A stretch of DNA of 35,277 nucleotides from Candidatus Omnitrophota bacterium (lineage in GTDB: Bacteria; Omnitrophota; Gorgyraeia; Tantalellales; Tantalellaceae). The notes beneath the pieces are model-generated. The model saw nothing but the letters and a program-made list of their open reading frames with translations. It was not told the origin of the DNA and searched no databases. Position 1 is the first letter of the stretch, and each line of letters opens with the position of its first letter. Below, piece after piece: positions 24,201-31,827 of the stretch. The position numbers and the translations under genes are program-made. The stretch spans positions 1 through 35,277 of the forward strand of contig JADGBR010000035.1 in NCBI GenBank assembly GCA_015231405.1, written 5' to 3'.

Positions 24201-25119
24201 TATTAAGCCGGTAAGAGAGGAAAGGCTCATTAACTGCATATCCCTGGCTCTGGGGAGGAAAGCTTTCGCGGCGGACGGCCTGACCCGGACGGCCGGGATA
24301 ATAACCGCGCATACGGTAAACGAAGCGCGTAAGGACAATGTCAGGATACTGGTCGTCGACGATAATAAGACCAACCAGGACGTGGCTTTAGGCATGCTCG
24401 CCAAGCTTGGATACCGCGCCGATCCCGCGTCGGACGGGTCGGACGCCCTTGGCATGGTTAAAGCGGTCCCTTACGATATAGTCCTCATGGATTGTCAGAT
24501 GCCCGTAATGGACGGGTTCACGGCTACGAAAGAGATCAGGAAGCTGGGCGGCGCCCGAATGAACGTGCCGATCGTGGCGATGACGGCGCATGCGATGACC
24601 GGCGACCGCGAAAAATGTCTGGCGTCGGGGATGGATGATTACATTTCTAAACCCGTATCCCCGTCGGAGCTGGTTAGGGTGCTGAATAAATATCTCGTTA
24701 AAAAAGAGGGGAAGCCTGAACCTGACCGGGCCGCAGCTGTGGAAGCAATAAAGCCCGGGGAAGCACCCGAACGGGCCGTTACCGGCGTGTTCGACCGTGC
24801 GGCGTTCATGGAACGCATGATGGGCGACGAATCGCTCGCCAAAATGATAGTCGAAGGTTTTATCGGGGATATACCGGGCGAAATACGGACTCTGCGTGAA
24901 TACGTCGATAAAGGAGATACGGGTAACGCCGGTGCGAGAGCGCATAAGATAAAAGGAGCGTCAGCTAACATGGCCGGCGAGGGGCTCCGCGAGACGGCGC
25001 ACAATATGGAGATAGCCGGCAAGTCCCAGGACGCGGCTAAACTTAAGGAACTGATGCCGAGGCTCGAGGAGGAGTTCGAAAAAATGAGAATTGAGCTTTC
25101 GCGGGCGTTCGGGGTTTAG
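21268..25119 (+). CDS. C-terminal part of the split sensor: CHASE-PAS-hybrid histidine kinase with two receivers and Hpt
   Basis: This is a 1283-residue protein from ATG 21268, in the same frame as the gene before it. Order: second half of the first sensor (1-75), two membrane segments (about 78-96 and 114-134), a CHASE-type extracytoplasmic domain (about 150-410, with WVWVPAVP and YYPVLYAEP), a membrane segment (421-446), a coiled coil, and a PAS domain (about 475-610) with five cysteines from C526 to C546. The kinase follows: H637 in [12 protein letters not shown]750/N754, DTGVGIP and GGTGLGLAI. Receiver 1 has D928, receiver 2 has D1075, and Hpt has H1226 ([10 protein letters not shown]). 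All phosphorelay residues are present, so the cytoplasmic half appears active. It is closely similar to the kinase at 27552. Confidence 0.9.
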   Translation: MASPPGTVYEEPRPEDFSAFTHPRSYTVGPVKDEYGTFVSASAPVVDVRTGEVLLLIAMDIDAAEFMRVISSARMKSIGTTFILAMIFLSGIGLIRWRDGLSRDRMEKLRYIEALTAGMYLGAISVLALAYLYQIETRNMRDLFKEVGESLSYNVVSELKEVRDNELASLADFIAANNDLTLAGFGNFARSQVSVSPAKAWVWVPAVPALEKAAFEAGAAKEWSGGYEIYELDPSGARVKAGERPVYYPVLYAEPAGDNKTALGFDLGSEKCRGEAMEEALATGLPTATDLITPVQESGKEGSILVMKPVFKAGPPGPESIRGFAVLLLSVKDLLDFILNTASNDEKADIVEEITLFQLEEDGRYSLIASAGNNEKTEIGEDGNGFATAHDGLDYVAPLLIFGKAYAVVIHPSRGAVAGTYWGNIVFISLLLVIVTLVFTVLVWALTSQKATLEKKVNERTDDLYRNTLILERERENLQKIFDSAQVGLLLVNSRGDVKRVNSILAKMVHAGGEEMVGKRPGEALCCVNAMTKEKRCGETEECNACAIRMVLLDILNGKASQGHLEIGKELWVMGEKAVIWLDINFSRIDVEASEHVLISMLDVTERKLFEDKLKGSKEEAESANRAKSEFLANMSHEIRTPMNGVIGMAGLLLDTTLDDEQRKYADVIRSSGEMLLGLINDILDFSKMEAGKIEFEDLNFDLRSMLDDMMDMLAVRARERSNEITLMVAPEVPGLLTGDPGRLRQILINLAGNALKFTAKGEVAIKVSLEEEGDMSARLNFAVTDTGVGIPKDKIGLLFKSFQQVDASVTRKYGGTGLGLAISKKLVEMMGGKIGVESEEGKGSTFFFSANFEKWERTAGKDKGHLADIGGTRILAVDDNKNTRMLLAALVKKNGAIVGEAADGRKAVDALIEAAKNGEPYKIAVMDMMMPGISGEETARLIKSDFRIKDTILIMLTAFGQRGDAKRFHEAGFSGYLIKPVREERLINCISLALGRKAFAADGLTRTAGIITAHTVNEARKDNVRILVVDDNKTNQDVALGMLAKLGYRADPASDGSDALGMVKAVPYDIVLMDCQMPVMDGFTATKEIRKLGGARMNVPIVAMTAHAMTGDREKCLASGMDDYISKPVSPSELVRVLNKYLVKKEGKPEPDRAAAVEAIKPGEAPERAVTGVFDRAAFMERMMGDESLAKMIVEGFIGDIPGEIRTLREYVDKGDTGNAGARAHKIKGASANMAGEGLRETAHNMEIAGKSQDAAKLKELMPRLEEEFEKMRIELSRAFGV

Positions 25120-25131
25120 CGGGTAGTTGTA

Positions 25132-25378
25132 GTCATTGCGAAGGAGTCTCGCGACGTCGTCATTGCGAAGAGTCCCGCGACGCCGTCATTGCGAGGAGTC
25201 CCGCGACGCCGTCATTGCGAGGAGGCCAGTGGCCGACGAAGCAATCCCTATAGAGATTGCTTCGCTTCGCTCGCAATGACGGAGCATATACGGCTCGCAA
25301 TGACGGAGCATATACGGCTCGCAATGACGGGGCATACAGGGTTCGCAAGGACGGAGCATATACGGTTCGCAATGACGG
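25132..25378. repeat. Cloverleaf repeat, copy 6, largest, with a 24-base tandem array
   Basis: Four left arms (GTCATTGCGA) and five right arms (CGCAATGACGG). The right arms with the spacer AGCATATACGGCT form a 24-base unit repeated about four and a half times from 25272. The centre has GAAGCAATC/GATTGCTTC and the left hairpin GGCCA-g-TGGCC. Confidence 0.9.
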
Positions 25379-25411
25379 ATTACGCGCGGCGCATGTGATA
25401 AAAGGAAAACT

Positions 25412-27397
25412 ATGATCAAACGGACTTCCGGGAGACTGGGCGTGTTCCTTCTGATACTCACGATAGGGCTTGTCATATCCCTTGTCGCAGCGGCGGCAAT
25501 ACACCGGAAAGTGGAAGAGCGCCTCCGGAACGATTTCGATATGTATTCTTCCGAACGCGCGGAAGCTATCATGAACACTCTGGGGTCCGACATAGATGTA
25601 TTGAGGAGCATAGGCGCTTTATACGCGAGTTCCGAGAGTGTGGATAGGAAAGAGTTCCATACGTTCGCGAACATCCTCCTGGGTTTTAATCCAGAAATAT
25701 TCCAGTTCAGGCGGCTGGAAAGGGTAAAGGCCGGGGATAAAGAAGAGTTCGAAAGAAAAATTTCCTTGGATCTGGGCGGCGCTTTCACGATCAAGGATAA
25801 CTCGTCCAGCGGAAAAATGACCGGTGCCGGACGGCGCGACGAATATTACCCGGTCGTTTACGTCGAACCGGATACTACTCAGGGTGAAGAATTAGGCTTG
25901 GACGCCTCGGGTATCCCCGAAAGATGGGAATGCTTGAAAAAGGCCCGCGACACTGGAGAACCGGTTATCTCCAGGGATCTACCCGTAGGCGCCGTCGAGG
26001 GAGTAAAAAGGGCTACAAGGGTTTTCCTCCCCATTTACGCGAATGGCAAACCCGCGGGCACAGTTGAGGAAAGAAAGGCCGGTATCGCCGGGTTCGCGGT
26101 AATGCTTTTCGATATGGGACATCTGGTCGAAAGGGCTTTGAAGAATATCGTTTCCCGCGGGGTAGACGTTTACCTTTATGATCTCTCTGCCCCGGCGGGA
26201 CAGAAACTCCAGTATTGTCACTTGTCCAGGAAGAGGACCAGTTCGGAGGAACCCAGATACGGGGAAGATCAGCTGGATTCGCCGAAAGGGCTTTTTTGGC
26301 GTACTGACCGCGCGATAGCCAACGCTAAAATAGCGATAGTATGCCGTCCAAACCGGGCCTTTTACGGGAAGTACGACAAATTATTCCCGTGGCTGGTTTT
26401 CGCCTCAGGGATCGGATTGACCCTGATCGTGAGTCTTTACATAGAGATGCTTTACAGAGGGAAGAGTATAGCCATTCGAGAAGTATCAAGAAAAAATATG
26501 GAGCTCAAAACGAGCGAAGAGAGGTACAAGGGTATTGTGGACAGCCAGAGCGAACTCGTCACCAGATTTTTGCCTGACGGGACTTTTACGTTCGTGAACA
26601 AAGCTTGCGTGAGATTTTTCGGTAAGTCCGAAGAGCAGCTTTTAGGCGGCAAGTTCATGCCGTTTATCGTTGCCGCGGATATACCCCGCGTCATGGCGCT
26701 AGTCGGAACTTTATCGCCGTCGAAGAACGACGAGATTCTCGAAATTCGCGTGTATGACGGCGATGGGGTGATAAGGTGGCTGCAGTTAACGTTCAGAGCT
26801 TTTTTCTCAGAGGCCGGAACTCTCGAGGATATACAGGGGGTTGGGCGCGATATCACCGATAGGATGAGAGCCGAAGAGGCTCATCGTGAAAGCGAGAGAA
26901 AATACAAGGCCATTATCGATAACACGGCCGATCTGATAATTATGATGAGGCTCGACGGGATCATAACGTTCCTTTCTCCGGCATGCGAAAAAGTAACCGG
27001 TTATCCGCCCGGGGCGCTTATGGGTAAGAGTATTTTTTCGATATGCGCCGACGACCCCGTGAAGGTCCGGCAAAAGTTCTCGGAATGCCTGGAAAGCGGC
27101 GACAGGGCGGATATCGAATTCCGTGTATTGACGGGTGAAGGAAGGACGAAATGGGTGTCACAGTCGATATCGGCGGTTACGGAGGGCGGGAAAATCGTCT
27201 TCGTCTCGAGCGTGGTCAGGGACATAACGGCGCGGAAAGAATTGGAAGACGTGACGGCGACGAGGTTGAGGGATATGGAAAAGTTCACGAAGTATACGAT
27301 AGGCCGGGAGAAGGACATTATCAGGCTGAAGGAAGAGGTCAACGCGATCCTGACGAAAGCCGGCGAGCCGGAAAAGTATTTAAAGGGTACTCTGTGA
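25412..27397 (+). CDS. CHASE-PAS-PAS sensor protein without a kinase domain
   Basis: This is a 661-residue protein from ATG 25412, with AAAAGGA before it. A membrane segment (about 10-30) is followed by an extracytoplasmic CHASE domain (about 50-310; LGFNPEIFQFRRLERV, EYYPVVYVEP, ELGLDASG) and a second membrane segment (326-347). Two PAS domains follow (about 370-488 and 495-615), each ending in DIT. The C-terminus is a short helix, YTIGREKDIIRLKEEVNAIL, then GEPEKY. No histidine-kinase, cyclase or receiver domain follows. I recall this ending from many PAS proteins that also lack a kinase, so it is probably complete rather than truncated. It may act as an auxiliary sensor for the hybrid kinases on either side. 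Confidence 0.85.
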   Translation: MIKRTSGRLGVFLLILTIGLVISLVAAAAIHRKVEERLRNDFDMYSSERAEAIMNTLGSDIDVLRSIGALYASSESVDRKEFHTFANILLGFNPEIFQFRRLERVKAGDKEEFERKISLDLGGAFTIKDNSSSGKMTGAGRRDEYYPVVYVEPDTTQGEELGLDASGIPERWECLKKARDTGEPVISRDLPVGAVEGVKRATRVFLPIYANGKPAGTVEERKAGIAGFAVMLFDMGHLVERALKNIVSRGVDVYLYDLSAPAGQKLQYCHLSRKRTSSEEPRYGEDQLDSPKGLFWRTDRAIANAKIAIVCRPNRAFYGKYDKLFPWLVFASGIGLTLIVSLYIEMLYRGKSIAIREVSRKNMELKTSEERYKGIVDSQSELVTRFLPDGTFTFVNKACVRFFGKSEEQLLGGKFMPFIVAADIPRVMALVGTLSPSKNDEILEIRVYDGDGVIRWLQLTFRAFFSEAGTLEDIQGVGRDITDRMRAEEAHRESERKYKAIIDNTADLIIMMRLDGIITFLSPACEKVTGYPPGALMGKSIFSICADDPVKVRQKFSECLESGDRADIEFRVLTGEGRTKWVSQSISAVTEGGKIVFVSSVVRDITARKELEDVTATRLRDMEKFTKYTIGREKDIIRLKEEVNAILTKAGEPEKYLKGTL

Positions 27398-27444
27398 CGC
27401 CGTCACAGAGTGGAGCGGCAAGACCGTGATCGCTGGGAGAGAGC

Positions 27445-27524
27445 CATCATTGCGAGCGAAGCGAAGCAATCTCTATCTCTAAACGGATTGCTTCGCCGCC
27501 CTCAGGGTCTCGTCGAAATGACGG
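27445..27524. repeat. Cloverleaf repeat, copy 7 (single, diverged right arm)
   Basis: The left arm CATCATTGCGAGCG and the central GAAGCAATC/GATTGCTTC pair are clear, but the right arm is altered (CGTCGAAATGACGG). It lies between the CHASE-PAS-PAS gene and the next kinase. Confidence 0.8.
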
Positions 27525-27551
27525 ACTCCAGAGGCATAGAAGGGAGAAAGA

Positions 27552-30500
27552 ATGAGAATATCGCGAAAGTTAGCCATAGGGTTTGCCCTGGTCGGAGCGG
27601 CTGCGGGGTTGTTCGGCTATATTTCAGCCCAGGCTTTCAGGGTTATCTCCATGTCGGTCGATAGAGAGATCAGGACCGGGGTCGACGGGATAGCCGCGGC
27701 GGGGCATCTCCGGGACCTTGCCGATTCCATCCGCTACTACGACGAAGTGCTGACGCAGTCCGCCCGCAATTATGCGTTCACCGGGAACACGCGGTGGCGC
27801 GACAGGTATAAGCAGTTCGAGCCGGAGCTCGATAAGGCCATCAAAGAGGCTATAGAAAAAGGTGACGCTCTGGATAAAGAGATCTTCGCTCGGGTGAACG
27901 CGGCCAATACGGCCCTTGTCGAAATGGAGTACCGCGCTATCGGACTCGCGGACAATGGAGCGTTCGACGAAGCCGCCTCGACACTCGAGAGCGCCGGGTA
28001 CCTTAGAGAAAAAGCGGTATATTCCGACGGGCTTAACCGGTATTTCGCCAGAAAATCCGGCGACAATCTCACCACCATAGATAAGGGAAGGGATAAGGCG
28101 GACATGATATCCGCGAAACTCCTTAGGGTTGTAAAGGATAACGAACGCGGGGCTTTCTTGATGGTATCGATCGTCGCGCTCCTCGCGATCGTCGGGTGGG
28201 TATTTTTATCGCGGCGTATATCGTTGGCGGTATCCCGGCTCTCCGTGGCGCTAAAGGCGGCCGGGGAGGGCAGGTGGGATAAAGAGGTCGAAATATCCTC
28301 CGACGACGAGATAGGCGAACTCGCCGTGGCTTTCAATAAAATGATAGCGAGTCTCAGGCAGTCGGAAATATCTATGGAACGGCTGAACAAGGAGATCATC
28401 GAAAGGAATCGCCTGGAAATTGTCCACAGGAAGGCGTCGGCCGAATGGGAAGCCATATTCGATTCCATAAAGAACATGATATCCGTACAGAGTATCGACC
28501 ATACCATCCTCAGGGTAAATAAGGCGTACGCCGAAGCCATAGGAAAAACAAAGGAAGAGATAGTCGGCAGGAAATGTCATGAGGTCATACACGGCGGCGC
28601 TGCCGAGTCGTTCGTTTGCCCGCAGAAGATCGCGGTCGACGGAAAAAAGCCGGGTTTAGCTGAATTCTTTGAGCCCAGGTTCGGGATATTCGCTGAAGTG
28701 ACCGTTATTCCCATATTGGACGATGCCGGGAACGCGAGCGGGATCATCCATGTGATAAGGGATATAACCGCCAGGAAAAAATCGGAGGAAGATCTTAAAC
28801 GGGTGAATGAGGAGCAGAAAGAACTCCTTCACATTTCCGAATCGCTGAGAGAGGATATGTACGAGGCGCAGGTGAAGGCCGAAGGGGCGGCGCGCGCCAA
28901 GGGTGAGTTCCTCGCGAATATGAGCCACGAGATACGGACGCCTATGAACGGCGTAATAGGTATGGCCGGGCTTATCCTGGATACCGAGCTTGAACCCGAG
29001 CAGAGGAAATACGCCGAGGTCATCCGATCGAGCGGCGAGATGCTACTGGGCCTCATCAATGATATCCTTGATTTTTCCAAGATGGAGGCCGGCAGGCTCG
29101 AGTTCGAGACGATGGATTTCGATCTCCGGAGCATGATGGACGATACGATGGATATGCTGGCGGTGAAAGCTCACGCGAAAGGGCTCGAGCTCATACCCCT
29201 TATCGACCCGGCGGTGCCGTCGCTATTAAGGGGCGACCCGGGGAGGCTCCGGCAGGTCGTTATCAACCTGGTCGGGAACTCGGTTAAATTCACTGAGTCG
29301 GGAGAGGTGGTCATCGTCGTATCTCTCGAGAAAGAGGATCCAGAGAAGGCTTTCGTGAAATTTTCCGTGAAAGATACCGGGATAGGCATACCGGCGGATA
29401 AGACGGGGGAACTGTTCAGATCGTTCCAGCAGGTCGACGCGTCAACTACCAGGAGATTCGGGGGAACGGGCCTCGGGCTCGCGATATCGCAGAGGATAGT
29501 CTCGAAGATGGGCGGCTTGATCGAGGTCGAAAGCGAGGAAGGTAAAGGGAGCGATTTTTTCTTCACTGTCGCTTTCGATAAACAGAAAGATCCTGTCGAG
29601 AAGGCGGCGGAAATACCGGCGGACATAAAAGGGTTCCGCGTTCTTATCGTGGACGACAACGCGAACAACCGTTTTCTCTTAAGAACATTACTGACCAAAT
29701 GGGGCATGCGGTGGGGAGAGGTCTCGAGCGGTACGGAAGCGGTAGGAGCCATCGTTGATGCCGCCGGCGCGAAAGACCCCTACAAGGTGGTCTTAATGGA
29801 CATGAACATGCCGTATATGGACGGAGAGACGACCGGAAGGCGATTGAGGAAAAGCCCCCAGGGTGAAGATATCCTGCTCATAATGATAACATCGCTCGGC
29901 CAGCGCGGGGACGGTAAGAAATTCGAGGAAGCCGGTTTTAACGGGTATCTCATCAAGCCCGTCAGGGAGGACAGGCTATTCGAATGCCTGTCGATGGCGC
30001 TCGGGAGGCGGATCCTTTCGGAAAAAGGGATCAAAGCGCCGGGAGGGATAATAACCACGCATACGATCACGGAAGCCAGGAAGGAACGCGCTCGGATACT
30101 CGTGGTAGAGGACAATAAGACAAACCAGGAAGTGGCCTCAGGCATAATTAACAAGATGGGATACCGCACCGACGTCGCCTCGAACGGCGAGGAAGCGATA
30201 AAAATGTTAAAGCTCATGCACTATGATCTTATTTTTATGGATTGCCAGATGCCCGTCATGGACGGGCTAACGGCGACGCGGAATATCCGGAACCTGGAAA
30301 ATGAGAAAAAGAATGTCCCGATAGCCGCAATGACGGCGCATGCAATGCCGGGGGATAAAGAGAACTGCCTTCAGGCGGGCATGGACGATTATATCTCTAA
30401 ACCGATCTCGCCGGCGGAGATCCAGAGGGTGATAAAAAGGTTCCTTTCGGAAAAAGTGACGCTGAAGGCGGGTCCGCCAGGGAATATCATTAAAAAAGAG

Positions 30501-30857
30501 GCGGTTAGTTCGGAAGGTCCGTGTGTATTCGACCGAGAGGGATATTTGTCGCGGATGATGAATGACGAGGCTCTGGCTAAAGTCGTGGCCCAGGGCTTTC
30601 TCGGTGATATGCCGGAGCAGGTGGCTATCTTGAAAGGATACGTAATTGGCGGCGACGCGAAAAAAGCCGGTGAGCAGGGGCATAAGATAAAAGGCGCCTC
30701 CGCGAATCTCGGCGGCGAAGCGCTCCGTGCCGCCGCCTACGCGATAGAAATGGCGGGGAAAGCGGGGGATATGTCTAAGCTCGAAAGCCTTATGCCGGGG
30801 GTTGAGGCGGAGTATGAGAGACTTAAAGTTGAGTTGGGGAGAGTGTTCGGGATATAG
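27552..30857 (+). CDS. HAMP-PAS hybrid histidine kinase with two receivers and Hpt
   Basis: This is a 1101-residue protein from ATG 27552, with AGGGAG at 27541. A membrane segment (8-29), a helical periplasmic sensor (30-200), a second membrane segment (201-220) and a HAMP domain (about 221-275) resemble chemoreceptor-type sensors. A PAS domain (about 295-410) has Cys342 and Cys356 (GRKCHEVIHGG...VCP). The kinase has H459 ([11 protein letters not shown]), DTGIGIP and GGTGLGLAI; receiver 1 has D750, receiver 2 has D897, and Hpt has H1044 ([10 protein letters not shown]). All relay residues are present. From the H-box onward it is almost the same protein as the kinase at 21268, so the two share a duplicated output half with different sensors. 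No DNA-binding domain is present. Confidence 0.92.
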   Translation: MRISRKLAIGFALVGAAAGLFGYISAQAFRVISMSVDREIRTGVDGIAAAGHLRDLADSIRYYDEVLTQSARNYAFTGNTRWRDRYKQFEPELDKAIKEAIEKGDALDKEIFARVNAANTALVEMEYRAIGLADNGAFDEAASTLESAGYLREKAVYSDGLNRYFARKSGDNLTTIDKGRDKADMISAKLLRVVKDNERGAFLMVSIVALLAIVGWVFLSRRISLAVSRLSVALKAAGEGRWDKEVEISSDDEIGELAVAFNKMIASLRQSEISMERLNKEIIERNRLEIVHRKASAEWEAIFDSIKNMISVQSIDHTILRVNKAYAEAIGKTKEEIVGRKCHEVIHGGAAESFVCPQKIAVDGKKPGLAEFFEPRFGIFAEVTVIPILDDAGNASGIIHVIRDITARKKSEEDLKRVNEEQKELLHISESLREDMYEAQVKAEGAARAKGEFLANMSHEIRTPMNGVIGMAGLILDTELEPEQRKYAEVIRSSGEMLLGLINDILDFSKMEAGRLEFETMDFDLRSMMDDTMDMLAVKAHAKGLELIPLIDPAVPSLLRGDPGRLRQVVINLVGNSVKFTESGEVVIVVSLEKEDPEKAFVKFSVKDTGIGIPADKTGELFRSFQQVDASTTRRFGGTGLGLAISQRIVSKMGGLIEVESEEGKGSDFFFTVAFDKQKDPVEKAAEIPADIKGFRVLIVDDNANNRFLLRTLLTKWGMRWGEVSSGTEAVGAIVDAAGAKDPYKVVLMDMNMPYMDGETTGRRLRKSPQGEDILLIMITSLGQRGDGKKFEEAGFNGYLIKPVREDRLFECLSMALGRRILSEKGIKAPGGIITTHTITEARKERARILVVEDNKTNQEVASGIINKMGYRTDVASNGEEAIKMLKLMHYDLIFMDCQMPVMDGLTATRNIRNLENEKKNVPIAAMTAHAMPGDKENCLQAGMDDYISKPISPAEIQRVIKRFLSEKVTLKAGPPGNIIKKEAVSSEGPCVFDREGYLSRMMNDEALAKVVAQGFLGDMPEQVAILKGYVIGGDAKKAGEQGHKIKGASANLGGEALRAAAYAIEMAGKAGDMSKLESLMPGVEAEYERLKVELGRVFGI

Positions 30858-30869
30858 TGAGTTGAATGC

Positions 30870-31041
30870 CATCGTTGCGAGGATCGAAGAGACGCCGTCA
30901 TTGCGAGGAGCGAGTGCAGCTTCGCCCGTCATTGCGAGGAGCGAGTGCCGCTTCGCTCGTCATTGCGAGGAGGCCCGAAGGCCGACGAAGCAATCTATAT
31001 AGAGATTGCTTCACCCCGCTTTCGCGGGGTTCGCAATGACG
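30870..31041. repeat. Cloverleaf repeat, copy 8 (four left arms, one right)
   Basis: Left arms repeat with a unit of about 32 bases (GTCATTGCGAGGAGCGAGTG, then CMGCTTCGC). The left hairpin is GGCC-CGAA-GGCC, the centre is the usual pair and the right hairpin is ACCCCGC-TTTC-GCGGGGT. A CCATAGTCCATGG heptamer stretch follows at about 31048-31068. Confidence 0.9.
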
Positions 31042-31084
31042 AATTTAAAGTCCATAGTCCATGGTCAAACACGGAGGATATTCG

Positions 31085-31741
31085 ATGAAGATACTCATCG
31101 CCGAAGACGACACTACGTCGAGGATAATACTTAAGGCAATGCTCGAGAAGCTCGGGTATGAAGTGGCCGCGACCAGGGACGGGACCGAGGCGTGGGAGGG
31201 GCTGAGTGCCGCCTCGGGCGTTCCGGAACTGGCTATACTCGATTGGATGATGCCCGGGATGGACGGTGTCACGATCTGCCGGAAGCTTCGTGAAGCAAAA
31301 AGAGACAAGCCTATTTACGTAATCCTCCTAACATCGAAAAGCTCTAACGAGGATATAATCGAGGGCCTCGAAGCCGGCGCGGACGACTTTATCGCCAAGC
31401 CTTACGACTCGGCCGTACTTAACGCCCGCATAAGGGTCGGGTGCCGTATACTTAACTTCCAGGCTGAACTCCGCGAGAAGGATAAACTGCAGGGAGTTCT
31501 TGAGATGTCAGGCGCGGTATGCCACGAGTTCAACCAGCCGCTCCAAAGCGCGGCAATGTCATGCGAGGTGGTCCTCATGAACGCGAAGCCCGACGATCCC
31601 AGCTACAAAGCCGTCAAAAGGATCAAAGCCAGCATGGACCGGATCGGAGAACTGACAAAAAAAATAATGACCATTTCCAAATACTCAAAAAAATCATACG
31701 TCGACGGCCAGGAAATAATCGACATCGACCAGTCGGCATGA
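31085..31741 (+). CDS. Receiver fused to a histidine-kinase dimerisation domain, no ATPase domain
   Basis: This gene encodes 218 residues. I choose ATG 31085 with GGAGG 6 bases before it. Residues 1-120 are a receiver: IAEDD pocket, phospho-acceptor D53 (LDWMMPGMDG), T83 and K105. After a linker helix, residues 135-205 look like a DHp domain with H147 in GAVCHEFNQPLQ, very like the H-box of the CBS kinase (VAHEMNQPL). No N-box or G-box follows; the protein ends with IIDIDQSA. I recall a group of short REC-DHp proteins ending this way, so it seems complete. It may take phosphate from a kinase in trans or hold a partner kinase in an off state. It follows the second hybrid kinase. Confidence 0.85.
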   Translation: MKILIAEDDTTSRIILKAMLEKLGYEVAATRDGTEAWEGLSAASGVPELAILDWMMPGMDGVTICRKLREAKRDKPIYVILLTSKSSNEDIIEGLEAGADDFIAKPYDSAVLNARIRVGCRILNFQAELREKDKLQGVLEMSGAVCHEFNQPLQSAAMSCEVVLMNAKPDDPSYKAVKRIKASMDRIGELTKKIMTISKYSKKSYVDGQEIIDIDQSA

Positions 31742-31754
31742 AGATTAAAGTAAC

Positions 31755-31808
31755 GGTGTCAGGCCTCCCCATTAGACAAAAAAATGTCTAATGGGGAGGC
31801 CTGACACC
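31755..31808. repeat. Perfect 24-base inverted repeat with A6 loop
   Basis: The left arm (31755-31778, beginning GGTGTCAGGCCTCCCC) and the right arm (31785-31808) are exact reverse complements around six A. No T-run follows on the plus strand. From memory, GGTGTCAGG...-type palindromes are linked to REP-associated transposases in other genomes; no transposase gene is here. Confidence 0.9.
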
Positions 31809-31827
31809 ACAACAAGTCTACTCAAAT

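Noticed and set aside
25132-25378. CRISPR array
   Set aside because: The units are palindromic arms of the dispersed repeat with near-identical spacers, on both sides of a central hairpin; there are no unique spacers and no cas genes.
25160-25504. Minus-strand open frame with a periodic SLRAVYAP repeat
   Set aside because: It is the 24-base tandem array read in frame; no start signal or known family.
31755-31808. Rho-independent terminator of the REC-DHp gene
   Set aside because: The stem is perfect, but no T-run follows on the plus strand and the length and symmetry fit a palindromic repeat better.
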